Part shown: piece after piece, positions 43,782-51,828 of the stretch
How positions within the stretch are numbered: position 1 is the first letter of the stretch
Layout of the letters: each line of letters starts with the position of its first letter
Assembly (NCBI RefSeq): GCF_040675855.1
Contig: NZ_JBEGIK010000001.1
Span: forward strand, 2,480,001-2,544,000
DNA: 64,000 bases
Source of the DNA: Microbacterium sp. LWH3-1.2
GTDB lineage: Bacteria > Actinomycetota > Actinomycetes > Actinomycetales > Microbacteriaceae
Direction of reading: 5' to 3'
Made by a program: the position numbers and the translations under genes
Notes under the pieces: generated by a model
What the model was told of the DNA's origin: nothing
Seen by the model: the letters and a program-made list of their open reading frames with translations, nothing else
Databases searched by the model: none

Positions 43782-44165
43782 TCAGGCGCTGAGCTTGTCC
43801 ACCGTCACGGCCTCGCCGGCTCCACGACGGGCGCGAACGTACGCGAGGCGCTCCTCGAGCAGCTCTTCCAGCTCGGGGATGGTGCGGCGCTCCAGGAGCA
43901 TGTCCCAGTGGCTGCGAGGCGTCTTGTCACCGGAGTGATCGACGGTCGCGGTGCCGTCGCCCACTCGCAGCAGCGCCTCGGCACCGCACGTGCGGCACTC
44001 CCAGGCGGGCGGGATCTCGGCGTCGGCCGCGAAAGTCAAAGTCGTGTCACGTCCGCACGACGTGCACGAGTAGATGTGCTGTGCGCGCTCATGGAACACG
44101 ACGCCCTCTTCGCTCTGTAGGCTCTGGGCGCCGAGTCGGATGCCGCGCAGGCTGCGGTCTGCCAT
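43782..44165 (-). CDS. rbpA: RNA polymerase-binding protein RbpA
   Basis: A 127-residue RbpA, the actinobacterial activator that stabilises RNA polymerase with the principal sigma factor. MADRSLRGIRLGAQS is the conserved N-terminal tail, followed by the zinc-ribbon-like core with Cys34, Cys37, Cys57 and Cys60 (SCTSCGRD, ECRTCGAE) and the basic-linker/sigma-interaction region HWDMLLERRTIPELEELLEER. I chose the ATG at 44165 with GAGAGGA upstream; a longer frame from 44219 adds residues foreign to the family. Confidence 0.96.
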   Translation of the reverse strand: MADRSLRGIRLGAQSLQSEEGVVFHERAQHIYSCTSCGRDTTLTFAADAEIPPAWECRTCGAEALLRVGDGTATVDHSGDKTPRSHWDMLLERRTIPELEELLEERLAYVRARRGAGEAVTVDKLSA

Positions 44166-44195
44166 TTTGTGGTCCTCTCGTCGCTGTACAGGTAT

Positions 44196-44221
44196 AACGA
44201 AGTGACCTGTGCGGATCATCC
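44196..44221 (-). promoter_or_regulatory. Possible SigR/SigH-type promoter of rbpA
   Basis: On the minus strand GGATG (44221-44217) is followed after 18 bases by GTT (44198-44196), recalling the GGAAT-N18-GTT promoters of disulfide-stress sigma factors. rbpA of Streptomyces is in the SigR regulon. The -35 match is only partial. Confidence 0.3.
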
Positions 44222-44291
44222 GAAGGGACCCTGTTCATCGACCTTTCACAGTGGATGCACAGCGGAAGCCTCGCCCCGTCACCGTCGGGTG

Positions 44292-45080
44292 TTAGCGGAG
44301 GGCGGCGATCGCGACGTCGGCCCTGTCCGTGACGATGCCGTCGACTCCCATCTCGACGAGTCGCGCCATATCGCTGGGGGAATTGACGGTCCACACGTGG
44401 ACCTCGACGCCGTGCCGGTGCGCGGCCGCGATGAGCCGGGATGTCACGATGCGCACGCGGCCCTGCCGCTCGGGAACCTGAAGGGCATCGACACCTGCCA
44501 GGGCACGTGCGACCAGCCGGTCCGACCGCGCCGACACGGCCGCAATCGCGCGTGCGATGGTGCCGCGACCCCCTGATGTGGCGGGCCGGATGCTCTGGCC
44601 CGACGCCTCGCTCACGGCCCGCGCCGCGGTGAGTGCGGCGCGACGCCGTTCGTCGGAGAAGCTGGTCACCAGCACCCGGTCGGCGAACGGCGCGATCGTG
44701 GTGCCGACCGCGGACGCGGCATCCGTCGCCTTCACATCGAGGTTGAACCTCACGGTCGGGAACGCGGTCAGAGCCTGCGCGAGCGTGATGAGTCCGCCCC
44801 GGCCGGCCATGAGGTGCTCGAGCTCGCGAACCGTGACGTCGGCGATCTTGCGCGGGTCGCCGGTCACGCGCGACAGGTCGTCGTCGTGGAACAGCACGAC
44901 CACCCCGTCGGCCGTGCGGTGACAGTCCGACTCGACGTAGTGTGCCCCGGCCGAGTGCGCGGCGGCGACGGCGGCGAAGGAGTTCTCGACGATGCCGCTG
45001 TGCGCGGCGTCGGGCGTGACGAGACCCCGGTGCGCGAGAACACGGGGCGTTGAGACGCCCTCGAACCAGGGGTGGGTCAC
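44292..45080 (-). CDS. Glycerophosphodiester phosphodiesterase
   Basis: A 262-residue GDPD-family enzyme that splits glycerophosphodiesters from phospholipid turnover into glycerol 3-phosphate and an alcohol. LAHRGLV with ENSFAAVAAAHSAGAHYVESD supplies the catalytic histidine and metal-binding Glu/Asp, and GVVVLFHDDDLSRVTG the second catalytic histidine; VHVWTVNSP and VDGIVTDRAD close the TIM barrel. There is no signal peptide. The GTG start at 45080 overlaps the SPFH stop (GTGA), so it ends the NfeD-SPFH-GDPD operon. Confidence 0.9.
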   Translation of the reverse strand: MTHPWFEGVSTPRVLAHRGLVTPDAAHSGIVENSFAAVAAAHSAGAHYVESDCHRTADGVVVLFHDDDLSRVTGDPRKIADVTVRELEHLMAGRGGLITLAQALTAFPTVRFNLDVKATDAASAVGTTIAPFADRVLVTSFSDERRRAALTAARAVSEASGQSIRPATSGGRGTIARAIAAVSARSDRLVARALAGVDALQVPERQGRVRIVTSRLIAAAHRHGVEVHVWTVNSPSDMARLVEMGVDGIVTDRADVAIAALR

Positions 45081-46123
45081 GGGGTGGGTGGAGTGACCGC
45101 GGGTGGCGGACCGCCGATCGCGGGGCCGCCGGAGGACGCGCCGCCCGACGCGCTGCCGGCCGAGGAGGCGCCGCCAGTGGCAATGCCACCCGCCGCGGAC
45201 GTGCGGCCCCTGGCCGCAGCATCCGCCATCACACCTGCGAAGGAGCCCGAGAGGCCCTTGAGCGCCTCGGTGAACTCGCTCGGGATGATCCAGAGCTTGC
45301 TCGACGCGCTGTCGGCGATCTTCGGCAGTGTCTGCAGGTACTGGTAGGCCAGCAGCTTGTCGTCGGGGTTGCCGGTGTGGATCGCGTCGAAGACGGTCTG
45401 GATGGCTTCGGCCTCGCCCTGCGCGCGCAGCACCGCAGCCTGCTTGTCGCCCTCGGCTTTGAGGATCTCGGCCTGCCGGCGGCCCTCGGCCTCGAGGATC
45501 TGCGACTGCTTCGAGCCTTCGGCGGTGAGGATCGTGGCGCGACGCTCGCGCTCGGCGCGCATCTGCTTCTCCATGGAGTCCTGGATCGAGTGCGGCGGGT
45601 CGATGGCCTTGAGCTCGACACGCGACACGCGCAGGCCCCACTTGCCGGTCGCCTCGTCGAGCACGACGCGCAGCTGACCGTTGATCTCGTCGCGGCTCGT
45701 GAGCGCCTCCTCGAGGTTGAGGCCGCCGACGACGTTGCGCAGTGTGGTCACCGTCAGCTGCTCGACGGCGCTGAGATAGTTGGCGATCTCGTAGGTCGCG
45801 GCCCGGGCGTCGGTCACCTGGAAGTACACGACGGTGTCGATCGAGACGACGAGGTTGTCCTCGGTGATCACCGGCTGCGGCGGGAACGACACGACCTGCT
45901 CGCGCATGTCGAGAAGCGGGCGCAGGCGGTCGATGAAGGGCACGAGCAGGTTGAGACCGGGGGCGAGGGTCTTGTGGTATCGGCCGAGGCGCTCGACGAC
46001 GCCCGCGGTCGCCTGCGGGATGATCCGGATGGACCGGAAGATGACCACCAGCACGAAGATGAAGACGGCGATCGCGAGGATCCACCCGATCGCCGTCGGG
46101 ATGGCCGAGGTGAAGTCGTTCAT
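45077..46123 (-). CDS. SPFH/Band 7 (stomatin-like) membrane protein
   Basis: A 348-residue stomatin/prohibitin-type protein. One N-terminal transmembrane segment (about 10-30) precedes the SPFH domain (RIIPQATAGVVERLGRYHKT, GLNLLVPFIDRL, RNVVGGLNLEEALTSRDEIN), then a heptad coiled-coil region rich in Ala/Glu/Gln (about 190-260) and a low-complexity Gly/Ser/Pro tail. Such proteins form membrane microdomain scaffolds with NfeD partners. It overlaps the NfeD gene by ATGA. Confidence 0.92.
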   Translation of the reverse strand: MNDFTSAIPTAIGWILAIAVFIFVLVVIFRSIRIIPQATAGVVERLGRYHKTLAPGLNLLVPFIDRLRPLLDMREQVVSFPPQPVITEDNLVVSIDTVVYFQVTDARAATYEIANYLSAVEQLTVTTLRNVVGGLNLEEALTSRDEINGQLRVVLDEATGKWGLRVSRVELKAIDPPHSIQDSMEKQMRAERERRATILTAEGSKQSQILEAEGRRQAEILKAEGDKQAAVLRAQGEAEAIQTVFDAIHTGNPDDKLLAYQYLQTLPKIADSASSKLWIIPSEFTEALKGLSGSFAGVMADAAARGRTSAAGGIATGGASSAGSASGGASSGGPAIGGPPPAVTPPTP

Positions 46124-46614
46124 GCGAGCGGGTCCTCTGGTGCGGGGGCGAGGGATTCGGGGGAGTCGAAGCGGACGACGGCGGTCGCGCCCTCGATGCG
46201 GCTGACGCGCACGGGCGTCCCGGGCTGCAGATCGCCCGAATCGGTGCGCGCGGTCCAGATGTCGCCGTTGGCGAGCTTGACCTGTCCGCCGTGTGCGCCC
46301 ACCGACGACACGACGGTGCCACCGAGACCGATGAGCGCGTCGACGTTCGACGGCGTCGGGTCTTCGCCGCGGCGCAGGCGTCGCAGGAGCGGAGGGCGCA
46401 GGAGGAGGACGAGCGCCGCGGCCACGCCGGCGGCGATGATGACCTGCAGCCAGATCGGTGCTCCGAGAAGGTCGGTGATGAGGCCTGCGAGGCCACCGAT
46501 GCTCAGCATCAGGAACGTGAAGTCGAGAGTGAGCATCTCGATCACCAGGAACACCAGGATCAGCACCAGCCAGCCGATCCACGCCCACTGTTCGACGACC
46601 TCGATGAGCTCCAC
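46120..46614 (-). CDS. NfeD-family membrane protein
   Basis: A 164-residue short NfeD protein: two or three transmembrane helices (WAWIGWLVLILVFLVIEM, LSIGGLAGLITDLLG, VIIAAGVAAALVLLL) followed by a C-terminal OB-fold (ALIGLGGTVVSSVGAHGGQVKLANGD in part). NfeD proteins pair with SPFH proteins, encoded here directly downstream. The GTG start has GAGGAG upstream. Confidence 0.9.
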   Translation of the reverse strand: MELIEVVEQWAWIGWLVLILVFLVIEMLTLDFTFLMLSIGGLAGLITDLLGAPIWLQVIIAAGVAAALVLLLRPPLLRRLRRGEDPTPSNVDALIGLGGTVVSSVGAHGGQVKLANGDIWTARTDSGDLQPGTPVRVSRIEGATAVVRFDSPESLAPAPEDPLA

Positions 46615-46644
46615 GGTGCGCCTCCTCAGCTCGAACCTAGCAGG

Positions 46645-46650
46645 TAGGGT
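46645..46650 (+). promoter_or_regulatory. -10 hexamer TAGGGT, leaderless start of SDR gene
   Basis: TAGGGT, 6 bases, GTG at 46657. The same spacer carries the NfeD promoter on the other strand. Confidence 0.5.
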
Positions 46651-46656
46651 CTACAC

Positions 46657-47430
46657 GTGACTCAGACTCTGAACCCGCTTCCCGAGAGCTCGCTGAGCGG
46701 CAGGACCGCACTCGTGACGGGCTCGTCCCGCGGCATCGGCGCCGACACGGCCCGCTACCTCGCACAGGCCGGAGCGGACGTCGTCATCAACTACCGCAAC
46801 AAGGCTCCGCGCGCCGAGAAGCTCGCGACCGAACTGCGCGAACTCGGCGTGCAGGTGCTCGTCGTCGGCGCGGATCTCACCGACCCGACATCCGTGCAGG
46901 CGATGTTCGACGAGGTCGCCAACACGTTCGGCTCGCTCGACATCCTCGTGCTCAACGCGTCGGGCGGCATGGAGTCCGGCATGGCCGAGGACTACGCGCT
47001 CCTTCTCAACCGCGATGCGCAGGTGAACGTGCTCGAGACCGCGCTGCCGATCCTCGGCGAGGGCTCGCGCGTCGTCTTCGTCACGAGCCACCAGGCGCAC
47101 TTCATCCGCACCACCCCGACGATGCCGGAGTACGAGCCGGTGGCGCTGTCCAAGCGCGCCGGCGAGGACGCCCTGCGCGAGCGCATCCCCGCGCTGGCCG
47201 AGCGCGGCGTCGAGTTCGTCGTCGTGTCGGGCGACATGATCGAGGGGACGATCACGGCGACGCTGCTCGAGCGGGCCAACCCGGGCGCGATCGCCGCCCG
47301 CCGCGAGGACGCGGGCAAGCTCTACAACGTGTCGGAGTTCGCCGCCGAGGTCGCCCAGGCGGCACTCGACCCGGTGCCCGCCGACAACACCCGCCTGGTC
47401 GGCGACGTGTCGTCGTTCGGCGCGGAGTGA
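46657..47430 (+). CDS. SDR-family protein with atypical active site
   Basis: A 257-residue Rossmann-fold SDR. ALVTGSSRGIGADTARYL near the N terminus binds NAD(P), and LNASGGMESGM stands at the NAG position. The usual YxxxK is not seen: around the lysine the sequence is EYEPVALSKRAGED, so the tyrosine is displaced and valine stands where it should be. The protein may therefore be a non-canonical or non-catalytic SDR. It precedes the S9 peptidase by 4 bases. Confidence 0.82.
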   Translation: MTQTLNPLPESSLSGRTALVTGSSRGIGADTARYLAQAGADVVINYRNKAPRAEKLATELRELGVQVLVVGADLTDPTSVQAMFDEVANTFGSLDILVLNASGGMESGMAEDYALLLNRDAQVNVLETALPILGEGSRVVFVTSHQAHFIRTTPTMPEYEPVALSKRAGEDALRERIPALAERGVEFVVVSGDMIEGTITATLLERANPGAIAARREDAGKLYNVSEFAAEVAQAALDPVPADNTRLVGDVSSFGAE

Positions 47431-47434
47431 CCCG

Positions 47435-49414
47435 ATGAAGGCGACCGACATCGAGACGCTCGTCTCGGTCGGGCGTCCCGAGATCGCCGCCGACGGCTCC
47501 TTCGCCGTCTTCGCGACCTCGCGCCCGGATCTCGCGGCCAACCGCAACGTGGGCCAGGTGTGGCGCGTCGATCTTCCCGAGGGGACGCCGCGCCGCCTCA
47601 CGCGCGGCACTGCCGACACCGCGCCGAAACTCTCGCCCGACGGCACAAGGATCGGGTTCGTGCGCGGCGACGCCAAGGGCAAGCCGCAGGTGCATGTGGT
47701 CGCGGCCGTCGGGGGCGAGCCGGTGCAGGCGACGGACGCCGTGCTGGGCGTCGAGGACTTCGCCTGGTCGCCCGACGGAACGATCCTCGCGTTCGTCGCC
47801 CGCATACCGGAGAAGGGTCGCTACGGCAGCGTGGAAGGGTTGGATGCCGCGGCCGAGGCGCCGCGGCACATCACCGGCGTGCGCTGGCATGCGAACGGCC
47901 TCGGCTACATCGGCGACCGCCCGGCGCACGTCTTCGTGATCGCCGCGCCCGAGGTCGACGCGGAGCCGTTCTACGAGCCCGCCGCCGCCGTGCGCCCCGA
48001 CGACGAGACGCCGCCCAAGAAGACGCTGGTCGCAGCCGAGGCGCGCCAGCTGACGGGGGGAACGGCGTCGCACGGCGGCGTCGTCTTCACCGCCGACGGC
48101 CGCGAGATCCTCACCGTTCCCGACGAGATCGAGACGGATCGCCGTGACCTGCGCGACCGCATCATCGCCCTCGCGGTGGACGGTTCGGGGGAGCGCGAGG
48201 TGCTCGGCACCGCCGCGGGGATCGCGATCTACGAAGCGCTCGTCGCCCTGGACGGCACGATCGCCCTCCTCGCGCACGAGGTCGGCGACGGCGTGGACTT
48301 CATCGCTCCGGGCGTCGGACTCTGGCTCGTGGAGGACGGGGTCGCACGCCGCGTCACCGACGCCGATGCCGTGAACCTCGGCGAGGGCCACCTGCGCGTG
48401 GACGGCGACGGCTTCCTCGTGCAGGCTGCCGCTCGCGGGCGCGTCCGATTGGTACGCGTGACGCGCGACGGCGCGGTCAGCGAGCTGCTCGGCGGCGACG
48501 TCGAGGTCGGCGGGCACGCGACCGGCGGTGGCCGTGTCGTGGCCGCCGTGTCCCAGCCGGATTCCTTCGGCGAGCTCGTGCTCATCGAAGGCGGTGTGGC
48601 ACGCACGCTCACCGCGTTCGGAGCTTCGGCCGCAGCATCCGGAACCGTCCTCCCTCGCGAACTGACCGTCGCGGGGCGCGACGGCTACCCCGTGCACGGG
48701 TGGGTCGCGACGCCGGAGGGCGATGGGCCGTTCCCCGTCATCCTGCAGATCCACGGCGGGCCCTTCGCCTCGTACGGCGTGCATCTCTTCGACGAGACGC
48801 AAGTGCTGGTGGATGCCGGGTACGCCGTCGTCTACTCGAACCCCCGCGGTTCGGCAGGCTACGGGCGGGCGCATGGGCGCAGCATCCGTCAGCAGATGGG
48901 CACGGTCGACTTCGCCGACGTCATCGACTTCCTCGAGGGCGCGATCGCCGACGACCGGCGTCTGGACGGCGCCCGAGTCGGCGTGCAGGGCGGCTCGTAC
49001 GGCGGCTACCTCACGGCGTGGGTCATCGCGCACGACCACCGCTTCGCCGGCGCGATCGTGGAGCGCGGCTTCCTGGAGCCGCTCTCGTTCCAAGGCACGA
49101 GCGACATCGGCTCGTTCTTCGGCGACGAGTACGTCGGCATCTCGGTGGAGGACATCGCGCGCCAGAGCCCGATGGCCGTCGTCGGGCAGGTCACGACACC
49201 CACCCTCGTGATGCACTCGGAGCTCGACTTCCGGTGCCCGCTGGACCAGGCCACGCGGTACTACTCGGCGCTCAAGCGCCAGGGCACCGAGGCCGAGTTG
49301 CTGGTGTTTCCCGGCGAGAACCACGAGCTCACCCGCTCGGGCCAGCCGCGCCATCGCGTCGAGCGCTTCGACGCGGTGCTCGCCTGGTGGAGCCGGCATC
49401 TTCCGGTCGGCTGA
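47435..49414 (+). CDS. S9-family prolyl oligopeptidase
   Basis: A 659-residue serine peptidase with an N-terminal beta-propeller (WD40-like strands, residues 1 to about 400) and a C-terminal alpha/beta hydrolase domain. The catalytic Ser is in QGGSYGGYLTAW near 520, Asp in SELDFRCPLDQ near 597 and His in GENHELTRSG near 629. It cleaves small peptides as an acylaminoacyl-peptidase/dipeptidyl-peptidase-like enzyme. There is no signal peptide, so it is cytoplasmic. A strong terminator follows. Confidence 0.9.
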   Translation: MKATDIETLVSVGRPEIAADGSFAVFATSRPDLAANRNVGQVWRVDLPEGTPRRLTRGTADTAPKLSPDGTRIGFVRGDAKGKPQVHVVAAVGGEPVQATDAVLGVEDFAWSPDGTILAFVARIPEKGRYGSVEGLDAAAEAPRHITGVRWHANGLGYIGDRPAHVFVIAAPEVDAEPFYEPAAAVRPDDETPPKKTLVAAEARQLTGGTASHGGVVFTADGREILTVPDEIETDRRDLRDRIIALAVDGSGEREVLGTAAGIAIYEALVALDGTIALLAHEVGDGVDFIAPGVGLWLVEDGVARRVTDADAVNLGEGHLRVDGDGFLVQAAARGRVRLVRVTRDGAVSELLGGDVEVGGHATGGGRVVAAVSQPDSFGELVLIEGGVARTLTAFGASAAASGTVLPRELTVAGRDGYPVHGWVATPEGDGPFPVILQIHGGPFASYGVHLFDETQVLVDAGYAVVYSNPRGSAGYGRAHGRSIRQQMGTVDFADVIDFLEGAIADDRRLDGARVGVQGGSYGGYLTAWVIAHDHRFAGAIVERGFLEPLSFQGTSDIGSFFGDEYVGISVEDIARQSPMAVVGQVTTPTLVMHSELDFRCPLDQATRYYSALKRQGTEAELLVFPGENHELTRSGQPRHRVERFDAVLAWWSRHLPVG

Positions 49415-49429
49415 TCCGATCCTCGACAT

Positions 49430-49467
49430 GAGTCGGCCCCGGGAGCGTGCGCTCCCGGGGCCGACTC
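49430..49467. terminator. Strong terminator between the S9 peptidase and HdeD-like genes
   Basis: A perfect 17-base stem (GAGTCGGCCCCGGGAGC at 49430-49446 with 49451-49467) and a GTGC loop, between converging genes. Confidence 0.9.
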
Positions 49468-49482
49468 CGTTTCAGGCGCGGG

Positions 49483-50040
49483 TCAGATGTCGCCCTTGAA
49501 GGTGAAGGCGCGCACGATGTTGATCACGCCGAGCACCACGAGCGAGATGCCGAGGATCCACCAGAGGATCGCGACGCCCCACACCGGTGCGAACAGCACG
49601 ACGATACCGGCGATGATGCTCAGGATGGCGAAGAAGATCGACCAGCCCTTCGATGCGGCGTCGCCGAGCGTCGACAGGGCCACGATGCCTTCGACGATCC
49701 ACATGATTCCGATGAGGATGCCGAGGAACAGCGCGAGCCATGCGGTCGTCTGGCCGAGGTTGAACAGCGCCACGACGCCGGCGATGATGAACAGGATGCC
49801 GAGCGCGATGTGGCCGACGCGAGCCCAGCCGCCCTTGGTCTTCGAGAAGATCCCGAGACCGGCGTAGACCAGTCCGGCGGCGATCGCGTAGATCGCGATG
49901 ATCGCCGTGATCACCGCGGCGGTCTTGCCCGGCCAGACCAGGATCAGGATGCCGACGATGATGGCGAGGACGCCGCCGACGCCGAGCGCCGTGCGGATTC
50001 CGTTGACGGCCGACTTCTCGGCTTCGGATGCAGTGGACAT
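49483..50040 (-). CDS. HdeD-like (DUF308) membrane protein
   Basis: A 185-residue integral membrane protein with six transmembrane segments in paired repeats (GVGGVLAIIVGILILVWPGK, AIIAIYAIAAGLVYAGLGIF and so on). The family is named after E. coli HdeD, linked to acid resistance at high density; the mechanism is unknown. The start ATG at 50040 has a reasonable upstream GAAAGG. Confidence 0.85.
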   Translation of the reverse strand: MSTASEAEKSAVNGIRTALGVGGVLAIIVGILILVWPGKTAAVITAIIAIYAIAAGLVYAGLGIFSKTKGGWARVGHIALGILFIIAGVVALFNLGQTTAWLALFLGILIGIMWIVEGIVALSTLGDAASKGWSIFFAILSIIAGIVVLFAPVWGVAILWWILGISLVVLGVINIVRAFTFKGDI

Positions 50041-50228
50041 GAGGGGCCTTTCTGAGAGTTCCCTGTACGTGATGCGGCTAAAGCTTAGACCCCAGATCGA
50101 ACATGCACGCGAGCGTGAACGTGTGTTGCCCGATGCCCATCGCCCCGGAGGGCCGCGCCGCGCTAGCGTGTGCGTGTCCGTTCCCGCGAGCGTGCGCGTC
50201 CCCAGGCGGGATGCAGGAGGAGGTTTCG

Positions 50229-50822
50229 ATGGCCGTCGTGTCGAGAGGGTTCGGGGCGCGTCGCCGTGAGAGCGATCCGCGGCTGCCTCCCGGGCAGTAC
50301 CTGACGGAGGACTTCCCGGTGCTGTCGGCCGGGCCCACGCCGAGGATCGAGCAGGATGAGTGGCGCTTCGGGATCCGCACCGAAGGCGGCGACGCGGTCT
50401 CCTGGACGTGGGACGAATTCATGGCTCTGCCCATCGAGGACGTCCACACCGACATCCACTGCGTGACGCGGTGGTCCAAGCTCGGCACGTCGTGGCGCGG
50501 CGTGTCGCTCGATACTCTGCTCGACACGGTCGACACGGACGCCGAATACGCGATGGCGCACTCCTACGGCGGCTACACCACCAACGTGCCGCTCGAGGAT
50601 CTGCTGGGCGGGAAGGCGTGGGTGGCGTTCGAGTTCGAGGGGGAGCCCCTCGACCCCGAGCACGGTGGCCCGGCTCGGCTGCTGGTTCCGCACTTGTACT
50701 TCTGGAAGAGCGCGAAGTGGGTGCGCGGGCTGACGCTCATGGCCGATGACGAGCCCGGGTTCTGGGAGCAGAACGGCTACAACATGCACGGCGACCCGTG
50801 GACCGAGGAGCGGTATTGGTGA
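50229..50822 (+). CDS. Sulfite oxidase/YedY-family molybdopterin oxidoreductase, cytoplasmic
   Basis: A 197-residue protein of the oxidoreductase molybdopterin-binding (SUOX) fold. The molybdenum-ligating cysteine is Cys78 in DIHCVTRWSKLGTSWRGV; AMAHSYGGYTTNVPLEDLL and ARLLVPHLYFWKSAKWVRGL are also family features. No Tat signal or heme domain is present, so unlike MsrP it acts in the cytoplasm. AGGAGGAGG precedes the ATG at 50229. It overlaps the flavin reductase gene by GTGA and probably receives or donates electrons through it. Substrate unknown. Confidence 0.85.
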   Translation: MAVVSRGFGARRRESDPRLPPGQYLTEDFPVLSAGPTPRIEQDEWRFGIRTEGGDAVSWTWDEFMALPIEDVHTDIHCVTRWSKLGTSWRGVSLDTLLDTVDTDAEYAMAHSYGGYTTNVPLEDLLGGKAWVAFEFEGEPLDPEHGGPARLLVPHLYFWKSAKWVRGLTLMADDEPGFWEQNGYNMHGDPWTEERYW

Positions 50823-51544
50823 CCGTCGGCGGCTGGCGGCCCGGGAGGGTCGTCGAGGCGATCTCCGCGACGCGGTCCGCACGCATCCTGAGGCTTGAGG
50901 TGCCCGGCTGGCCGGGCAATGACGCCGGGCAGCATGTCGACATCCGACTGACGGCGGAGGACGGCTATCAGGCGGTGCGGTCGTACTCGCTCGGCTCGTA
51001 CGGCGCCTCCGAGACCGTCGAGCTCGCGGTCGACGAGATCCCCGACGGTGAGGTGTCGCCGTACCTCGTGGAGGACGTCCTTCCTGGTGACGAGCTCGAG
51101 GTCAAGGGACCGCTCGGCGGCTACTTCGTGTGGCGACCCGGGGGAGAGGCGCCGGTGCAGCTGATCGCCGGAGGGTCCGGCATCGTGCCGATGATGGCGA
51201 TGGTGCGTGCCGCGACGGATGCCGGTGCCGCGGCCGCCGTCCGCCTGCTCTATTCGGTCCGCACGCCGGAGGACGCGATATATCGCGATGAGCTGGAGTT
51301 GCGGGCGGGAGACGGGGGAGTAGGGCTGACCTGGCGCTACACCCGCGCGGCACCGGACGGGTGGCCGGACGTCGTCGGTCGCGTGGACGACGAGCTGCTG
51401 CGAACGGCGGTGTGGGCGCCGGATCGGCAGCCCATCGTCTATGTGTGCGGACCGACGGGGTTCGTCGAGCATGTCGCCGACGCGCTCGTCGGGCTGGGGC
51501 ACGCGTCCGCTCGGATCAGGACCGAACGTTTCGGAGGTGCATGA
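50819..51544 (+). CDS. FAD/NAD(P)-binding oxidoreductase (ferredoxin reductase-like)
   Basis: A 241-residue FNR-fold reductase. The FAD motif is RSYSLGSYG near residue 55, the NAD(P) site GGSGIVPMMAMV near 120, and the C-terminal YVCGPTGFVEHV binds the nicotinamide. It has no 2Fe-2S domain. Being locked between the molybdenum enzyme and a zinc-ribbon protein by overlapping codons, it is most likely the dedicated electron partner of the former. Confidence 0.87.
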   Translation: MTVGGWRPGRVVEAISATRSARILRLEVPGWPGNDAGQHVDIRLTAEDGYQAVRSYSLGSYGASETVELAVDEIPDGEVSPYLVEDVLPGDELEVKGPLGGYFVWRPGGEAPVQLIAGGSGIVPMMAMVRAATDAGAAAAVRLLYSVRTPEDAIYRDELELRAGDGGVGLTWRYTRAAPDGWPDVVGRVDDELLRTAVWAPDRQPIVYVCGPTGFVEHVADALVGLGHASARIRTERFGGA

Positions 51545-51822
51545 TGCGTGCCGAGAACGCCGCAAGTGTCGTCGACGGCAACGCCGCGGCGGGGATGCTG
51601 TGGGACGTGTTCGGCGCGGACGTCACCGTGCTCGTCGGCGTGTGCGGTGGGTGCGGTGACGCTTCGCCGCTCGCCGAGGCCGTTGTCGAGCTCGACGAGA
51701 CCGCGGCGATCGTCCGGTGCCGCTCCTGCACGCACACGCTGTTCACCGTGCTGCGGGACCGCGAGCGGGTGCGGCTCGTGCTGGGCCTGCTGCGCGAGAT
51801 CGCGCAACCAGTCACCCCGTGA
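51541..51822 (+). CDS. Small zinc-ribbon protein, DUF6510-like
   Basis: A 93-residue protein with two CxxC pairs, GVCGGCGD and VRCRSCTH, predicted to bind one zinc or an iron-sulfur centre in a rubredoxin-like fold. It starts MMRAENAASVVDGNAAAGML. I associate it with the DUF6510 family, which travels with molybdopterin oxidoreductase/ferredoxin reductase pairs; its role is unknown. It could carry electrons between the two enzymes or stabilise the complex. Its start overlaps the reductase stop. Confidence 0.72.
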   Translation: MMRAENAASVVDGNAAAGMLWDVFGADVTVLVGVCGGCGDASPLAEAVVELDETAAIVRCRSCTHTLFTVLRDRERVRLVLGLLREIAQPVTP

Positions 51823-51828
51823 TGAGGG

